The position numbers were made by a program, and so were the translations under genes. The notes under the pieces were generated by a model. The model saw only the letters and a program-made list of their open reading frames with translations, had not been told where the DNA came from and ran no database searches. DNA of 8,675 nt from Synechococcus sp. MED650 (lineage in GTDB: Bacteria > Cyanobacteriota > Cyanobacteriia > PCC-6307 > Cyanobiaceae): NCBI GenBank assembly GCA_002691345.1, contig NZHI01000023.1, positions 25,088-33,762 of the forward strand. Reading direction: 5' to 3'. Shown piece by piece: positions 6,016 through 8,675 of this stretch (its first letter is position 1; each line of letters starts with the position of its first letter).

Positions 6016-6227
6016 CTGGTTTGATCTGTGGTGTAACTGCCCTCTGGCTCCATAGCTGGTGGAGCTGCCGATCAACAAATTCTCCTGCTTTGAAGCGTTC
6101 GTGGCCTTATCCACGGGCATGGAAGCCAACGGCTGATCTTTACGACAACCGCCCTTGTCGACGCAGAAAGCAATTGAAGGCCCGCTCCAGAATCATGGGT
6201 CTAGCTGCTCGCTACGTCGACGTTTGA
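6012..6227 (+). CDS. 71-residue basic hypothetical protein (tentative)
   Basis: The ORF begins inside the stop codon of the 47-residue gene and codes for 71 residues. A short hydrophobic N-terminus (MTGLICGVTALWLHSWW) is followed by a very basic, Arg- and Lys-rich remainder with DNRPCRRRKQLKARSR. The overlap favours a real coupled gene. The unusual Trp, Arg and Cys content and the absence of a recognisable family argue for caution, since such composition is also typical of chance ORFs in GC-rich DNA. If real, it would be a membrane-anchored or exported basic protein. A hairpin (6229-6248) follows its stop. Confidence 0.4.
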   Translation: MTGLICGVTALWLHSWWSCRSTNSPALKRSWPYPRAWKPTADLYDNRPCRRRKQLKARSRIMGLAARYVDV

Positions 6228-6228
6228 T

Positions 6229-6248
6229 CTGGTTTGCCCCTGAACCAG
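6229..6248. other. Hairpin between convergent small genes
   Basis: CTGGTT (6229-6234) and AACCAG (6243-6248) are perfect inverted arms around an 8-base loop. They lie between the plus-strand ORF ending at 6227 and the minus-strand ORF ending at 6257. The position suits a transcript end for either gene, but there is no T-tract, so it is only a possible terminator. Confidence 0.35.
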
Positions 6249-6256
6249 GCCGGCTA

Positions 6257-6427
6257 TCAGGATTCCATGTTTGCTGATTTCGTCTCCTCAACCTGTTCTT
6301 GCGCAGCTTGAGATGACTTATCCCTTGAACAGTTGCCAGCGTTGGCAAGGTTGGCAAAAGCTGCCATCACCATCACAGCGATGATCAGGGTGCCACCGAA
6401 GAACGCAATGTTTGGGGAGCGGTTCAT
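6257..6427 (-). CDS. 56-residue small exported or membrane protein
   Basis: The minus-strand ORF of 56 residues has a short polar start (MNRSPN) and a strong hydrophobic stretch at residues 7-26 (IAFFGGTLIIAVMVMAAFAN). A possible signal-peptidase site follows at ANA near residues 28-30. A hydrophilic tail rich in Gln, Glu, Lys and Ser follows, with one Cys at 33. It is either a cleaved, secreted peptide of about 26 residues or a single-span membrane protein. The sequence before the Cys (AGN) is not a proper lipobox. There is no clear ribosome site upstream, which lowers confidence. The clean hydrophobic-then-hydrophilic pattern is hard to get by chance and is lost in the overlapping plus-strand frame. 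The family is not recognised. Confidence 0.5.
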   Translation of the reverse strand: MNRSPNIAFFGGTLIIAVMVMAAFANLANAGNCSRDKSSQAAQEQVEETKSANMES

Positions 6428-6463
6428 GGGAGGGGCGCAAAAAAGTCCGCAGAGCCTATCTGC

Positions 6464-6559
6464 CTACAGCTTTTGTTGCGGTTGCAGGAATGAGAAAGGT
6501 TGCTCCAAACGAGCGACTCCGAAACCCAGCAAAACCATTGCAAAAACTGGCAACTCCAT
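6464..6559 (-). CDS. 31-residue candidate small membrane protein (tentative)
   Basis: ATG at 6557-6559 opens a 31-residue frame with one hydrophobic stretch (VFAMVLLGFGVARL, residues 5-18) and a Gln/Pro/Lys-ending tail. A GGTGAG element lies 8 bases upstream, a fair ribosome site. It sits 36 bases upstream of the 56-residue ORF on the same strand, so the two could be co-transcribed. Peptides of this size exist as photosynthetic complex subunits in cyanobacteria, but I do not recognise this one, and an ORF this short can arise by chance. Confidence 0.35.
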   Translation of the reverse strand: MELPVFAMVLLGFGVARLEQPFSFLQPQQKL

Positions 6560-6940
6560 GGTAGCAGCTCACCCAAGGTGCAGATTTCGTAATTCCGCAG
6601 AAGTTACAAAGAGAACGTCTTGGATGAATAACTCGCCCATCCCCTTTAGGTTAAGAGAGGATAAAGAGGGGTCGTAGAGCTGCGCCTCTCTTGATCCACC
6701 ATTTCTGCAAATAAAGAAATCTGTAAAAATTGGCAGTCGTTCAGTTCACTCTTGATTGACAAGCAAAATACTTTCAATCCAGTCTCGAGCTCCTGCCATC
6801 GGCAAATGGATATGTATTGATGCACAATGTCAACTTGAAAAGGTTGGTCAACTCACTTGTCGATTGATCTCGGTCGATGTGCGGGGGTGGATCGATTTAG
6901 AGGCCGCGCCCATCGCGCGCTGGCAAACCCGAAAAGCACC
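6560..6940. other. Gene-poor stretch left of the tRNA-Pro terminator
   Basis: I see no convincing gene in these 381 bases on either strand. Open frames here have the composition of chance ORFs or run through the tRNA terminator. It contains a widely spaced inverted repeat, AAGAGAGG (6653-6660) with CCTCTCTT (6685-6692), and a weaker one, GATTGA with TCAATC, near 6754-6778. Neither has a T-tract. The base composition varies along it, from AT-rich (6590-6790) to GC-rich (6880-6930). Confidence 0.5.
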
Positions 6941-6978
6941 AAAAAACCCCGAAATGACCAGTGGCCAGATCGGGGTTT
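6941..6978 (-). terminator. Intrinsic terminator of the tRNA-Pro unit
   Basis: On the minus strand, a 9-bp stem, AAACCCCGA (6978-6970) with TCGGGGTTT (6952-6944), closes a 17-base loop, and the T-run continues to six T (6946-6941). It begins 40 bases after the 3' end of the tRNA-Pro remnant and has the right orientation to end its transcript. This suggests that the DNA left of 7064 is the original chromosomal downstream flank of that tRNA. Confidence 0.8.
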
Positions 6979-7017
6979 AGAGGGTCAAAAGCCAGCTGGG
7001 GACTGGTAACTGAAGCA

Positions 7018-7064
7018 TCGGGGAGACAGGATTCGAACCTGCGGCATCTTGCTCCCAAAGCGAG
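7018..7064 (-). tRNA. 3' half of a tRNA-Pro(UGG), truncated; probable attachment-site copy
   Basis: Read on the minus strand, the 3' half of a tRNA is present. The anticodon loop TTTGGGA (7059-7053) has anticodon TGG, for proline. The anticodon stem 3' side is GCAAG. The T arm is GCAGG-TTCGAAT-CCTGT (7042-7026). The acceptor 3' side is CTCCCCG (7025-7019), and the discriminator base A is at 7018. CCA is not encoded, as is common in cyanobacteria. The D arm and acceptor 5' side are missing; the bases right of 7064 do not resemble them. The residual 5' anticodon stem (CTCGC) has a C-A mismatch against GCAAG, which suggests that true tRNA sequence ends 2-3 bases into the stem. A 3' half cut at the anticodon arm beside an integrase is the usual trace of tRNA-targeted integration. 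It cannot make a functional tRNA. Confidence 0.88.
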
Positions 7065-7073
7065 AGATCTCTC
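7062..7073. repeat. 12-bp palindrome at the tRNA/element junction
   Basis: GAGAGATCTCTC is a perfect palindrome spanning the point where tRNA similarity ends. Its position suits a recombinase recognition or crossover-flanking site, but palindromes this short can occur by chance. Confidence 0.5.
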
Positions 7074-7105
7074 TAGTCACAGACTGGATTTTCCTAGTCG
7101 TAGAC
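7073..7105. repeat. Direct repeat CTAGTCnnAGAC x2, 21 bp apart
   Basis: Copies at 7073-7084 and 7094-7105 match at 10 of 12 positions and are offset by 21 bp, about two helical turns, so they present the same DNA face. A partial third copy, TAGTC, is at 7116-7120. They lie between the tRNA remnant and the integrase remnant, where integrase or accessory-factor binding sites are expected. Confidence 0.45.
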
Positions 7106-7167
7106 CCAGTCCTAATAGTCTTTGTGCGTCATCAGGTGTCAGGTCGTATCAGCAGATGCTTGTCGTT

Positions 7168-7186
7168 TTTGGCACGCCTTTGGCAC
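7168..7186. repeat. Direct repeat TTTGGCAC x2, 11 bp apart
   Basis: Exact copies at 7168-7175 and 7179-7186 are offset by 11 bp, one helical turn, just before the likely integrase start. The spacing fits side-by-side protein binding, for example integrase arm sites or an autoregulatory operator. Confidence 0.5.
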
Positions 7187-7214
7187 AGTGGGGGTAGCAA
7201 GATGCCTCTGCGTA

Positions 7215-8384
7215 TTGCCCAAGATTTCTGAAAAAGATCAGTGGATTAAGCCCTTTCGTCGGCAGGTTGCAATCACCTGCGGAGATGGTTGGTACGTCCG
7301 CAATAACCGTCGACGGATGCGCCTGAACGTTCCTAGTCACGGCACCTTGTCGCTCAATTACGACTGGTCAGAACGAGGCGCAACGCAAGCCCTTTCATTC
7401 ATTCAGCAACTTTTCAAGCGTTGGGATGGTGGGCGCGCATCACCCTTGCTGCTGCAGCAACCTCCACCAACACCAACACCAGCAGCAGTCATCAAAATGT
7501 AAATATCAGCCAACTGGTTGAAAAATATCGGGCGTTTGTTCCCAACGCTGGCGACAAGACCTGGCAATACAACTTTTTACCAGTGCTGAAAAACTTGTGC
7601 GCTTGCTTTGAAGGCAAGAACAGACCCAAGGACGGCACCGATCTATGCCAATAGGCGTTGGAGCAGTGGGAGCACGGATCAAGACAACGGCAGGTGATGC
7701 GCCAAGCCGCTTATGCCTTCCTTCGATGGGGTGTTGAACGTTGTCACCTCAAGAGCTGTTACCCCCCACCTGTGACCGAACCAGAGGTCAAGAAGCCAAA
7801 GCGCATCGGTATCCCCTAAGTGATGCACAGATCCTTCGCCTGCTGGATTCGCTGCCACAGGGAGAGGCTCACGACCGTTGGCGGTTTGGGCTGCAGTTGA
7901 TGGCGGTTTATGGGTTGCGACCAGAAGAGCTGCGGTGGCTGCGGATCAAAGATGATCAGCTCTGGTGCTCTTACCGCAAGAGCCAAGGCGGACGTAAGGG
8001 CGCGAAAACTGACCCGCGTCGGCTTTATCCCCTATTCGTTCGGGACATTGACGGGACTCCCATTGACTGGAATCTCCAAGGGCGTATTCAGATCAACGAA
8101 GAGCTGCCCCGTTAAACCGCGAAGGTGATGGTGGTAATGCCGTGAATCGATACCTGCTACGACGATCAACGTGGCTGGCGATGCGTGCTGAAGCAGAGCA
8201 AGTTTCTGAACAGTTGACGCCTTACAGCTTTAGGCATCGCTACGCCAAGCGATCACACGCGATGAACTTGCCAATCGCCAATATCGCAGCGGCGATGGGT
8301 CACACGATTGAAGTGCATCTCGGCAGCTACGCCCGCTTCAAACCAGATGCAACGCAAGATCTATATGCAGCCGCCAATGCCTAG
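7215..8384 (+). pseudogene. Tyrosine recombinase (phage-type integrase), degraded
   Basis: Fragments in three frames join into one integrase of about 390 codons. (1) From a possible TTG start at 7215, an N-terminal part (QVAITCGDGWYVRNNRRR, then FIQQLFKRW) runs to a stop at 7500. (2) After a shift between about 7430 and 7470, the SAM-like core-binding part (QLVEKYRAFVPNAGDKTW) is interrupted by TAG at 7652-7654 and then continues in the same frame (ALEQWEHGSRQRQVMRQAAY). (3) After a shift near 7810-7820, the catalytic domain begins (YPLSDAQILRLLDSLP) and carries the first catalytic Arg (YGLRPEELRW). (4) After a shift at the C-run near 8107-8110, the end has YSFRHRYA (box II, with Tyr in place of the usual first His), MGHT, and the nucleophile Tyr in LGSYARF. 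Three frameshifts and one nonsense codon make it inactive unless some are sequencing errors; the C-run is the most suspect. Confidence 0.88.
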
Positions 8385-8399
8385 TCAGCGTGGAACACT

Positions 8400-8417
8400 T
8401 CAGACAGTCACGTCTGA
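8400..8417. other. Small hairpin after the integrase remnant
   Basis: TCAGAC (8400-8405) and GTCTGA (8412-8417) are perfect 6-bp arms around a 6-base loop, 15 bases after the integrase stop. No T-tract follows. It could be a transcript-end structure or part of a site for the element; evidence is weak. Confidence 0.3.
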
Positions 8418-8420
8418 CCA

Positions 8421-8573
8421 ATGCTTCACGACACCCGCATGACGCTCTGCCTGCTTGAGCAACTCATCAAAGCTCTACGAGCCAATGACCCTGACACCTT
8501 CAAAGGTTGGCTGTCTGGGGGAGTTCAAGACGTAGGGTATAGCCTTAAAATAAACGCCAAGCATCAATTTTAA
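8421..8573 (+). CDS. 50-residue hypothetical protein in the element (tentative)
   Basis: The ORF runs from ATG 8421 to TAA 8571-8573 and encodes 50 residues. A helical N-terminal half (MTLCLLEQLIKALRANDPD) leads into a Gly-rich turn (WLSGGVQD) and a basic end. It starts 36 bases after the integrase stop on the same strand, a common place for a small partner gene such as an excision or control factor. However, there is no visible helix-turn-helix, no good ribosome site and no recognised family. It could also be a relic or chance ORF. Confidence 0.35.
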   Translation: MLHDTRMTLCLLEQLIKALRANDPDTFKGWLSGGVQDVGYSLKINAKHQF

Positions 8574-8675
8574 TAAAAAGTCAACTAGGGACGTAATCAT
8601 CCGCGCAATGGTCCCAAAAAGACGGATATAGTTGCGAAAAAATTGAAAAGAAATATTATCATATTGGAGTAAATT
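8574..8675. other. AT-rich sequence at the window end, inside the putative element
   Basis: The last 100 bases are markedly AT-rich, with A-runs such as GCGAAAAAATTGAAAAG. GGGAC (near 8587-8591) and GTCCC (near 8611-8615) make a weak inverted repeat. The closing ATTGGAGTAAATT contains GGAG, which could be a ribosome site for a gene starting just past the window, but no start codon is in view. No gene is supported here. Confidence 0.4.

Noticed and set aside
6591..6662. 23-residue minus-strand ORF just upstream of the 31-residue candidate
   Set aside because: It is very short, with the purine run too close to the ATG and no recognisable pattern; chance is the simpler explanation.
6333..6677. 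114-residue plus-strand ORF
   Set aside because: The composition (Lys, Arg, Ser, Cys, Met rich, no hydrophobic pattern) looks like the reverse strand of the small membrane-protein candidates. No ribosome site.
6756..6980. 74-residue plus-strand ORF from TTG
   Set aside because: Its 3' end is made of the tRNA terminator hairpin, and it has no ribosome site and no domain-like pattern.
7018..7105. Complete tRNA-Pro
   Set aside because: The D arm and acceptor 5' side are absent; sequence beyond 7064 does not pair with the CTCCCCG acceptor side.
6961..7197. 78-residue plus-strand ORF containing GRQDSNLRHLAPKA
   Set aside because: This is the familiar false protein made by translating across the antisense of a tRNA T arm and anticodon arm; it overlaps the tRNA-Pro remnant.
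1..8675. CRISPR arrays or insertion sequences
   Set aside because: No regularly spaced repeats of CRISPR size, and no transposase frames or terminal inverted repeats were seen.

Overview
The window looks like chromosome of a marine picocyanobacterium, most likely Synechococcus of the marine subcluster. This rests on family-level resemblance (an Alr4036-type flavoprotein, a DUF427 protein, many short genus-restricted hypotheticals, an integrase of a type familiar from these genomes) and on tight packing with overlapping start and stop codons. The strain cannot be named from the sequence alone.

Positions 1-1951 carry plus-strand genes: the end of a membrane protein, a protein with a ribbon-helix-helix-like segment, an AT-richer EF-hand-type protein with its own candidate promoter, and a small secreted protein. 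Positions 1952-3715 carry a minus-strand operon read from right to left: a small helical protein, a class II histone-deacetylase-like amidohydrolase and an Alr4036-type FMN-binding protein. The last two overlap by 4 bases. Positions 3779-4624 hold a second minus-strand operon of two exported proteins (1-base overlap), closed by a strong intrinsic terminator. From a 63-base divergent promoter region, plus-strand genes run to 6227: a 41-residue single-span membrane protein coupled by a 4-base overlap to a 132-residue hypothetical, a DUF427 protein, then a 47-residue helical protein overlapping a 71-residue ORF. Several of these genes are too short for usual ORF cut-offs. Positions 6228-6940 are gene-poor, with two candidate small membrane proteins on the minus strand.

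The most informative region is 6941-8675. It contains an intrinsic terminator and then only the 3' half of a minus-strand tRNA-Pro(UGG) gene, cut in the anticodon stem. Next come a 12-bp palindrome and two families of helically phased direct repeats, followed by a tyrosine recombinase gene broken by three frameshifts and one in-frame TAG. Beyond it is a small ORF and AT-rich DNA. I read this as the left (attL-like) boundary of a tRNA-targeted integrative element or genomic island that continues past the window end, with a decayed integrase. In that model the host tRNA-Pro would be intact at the far end. No CRISPR array, rRNA, complete tRNA or insertion sequence was seen.
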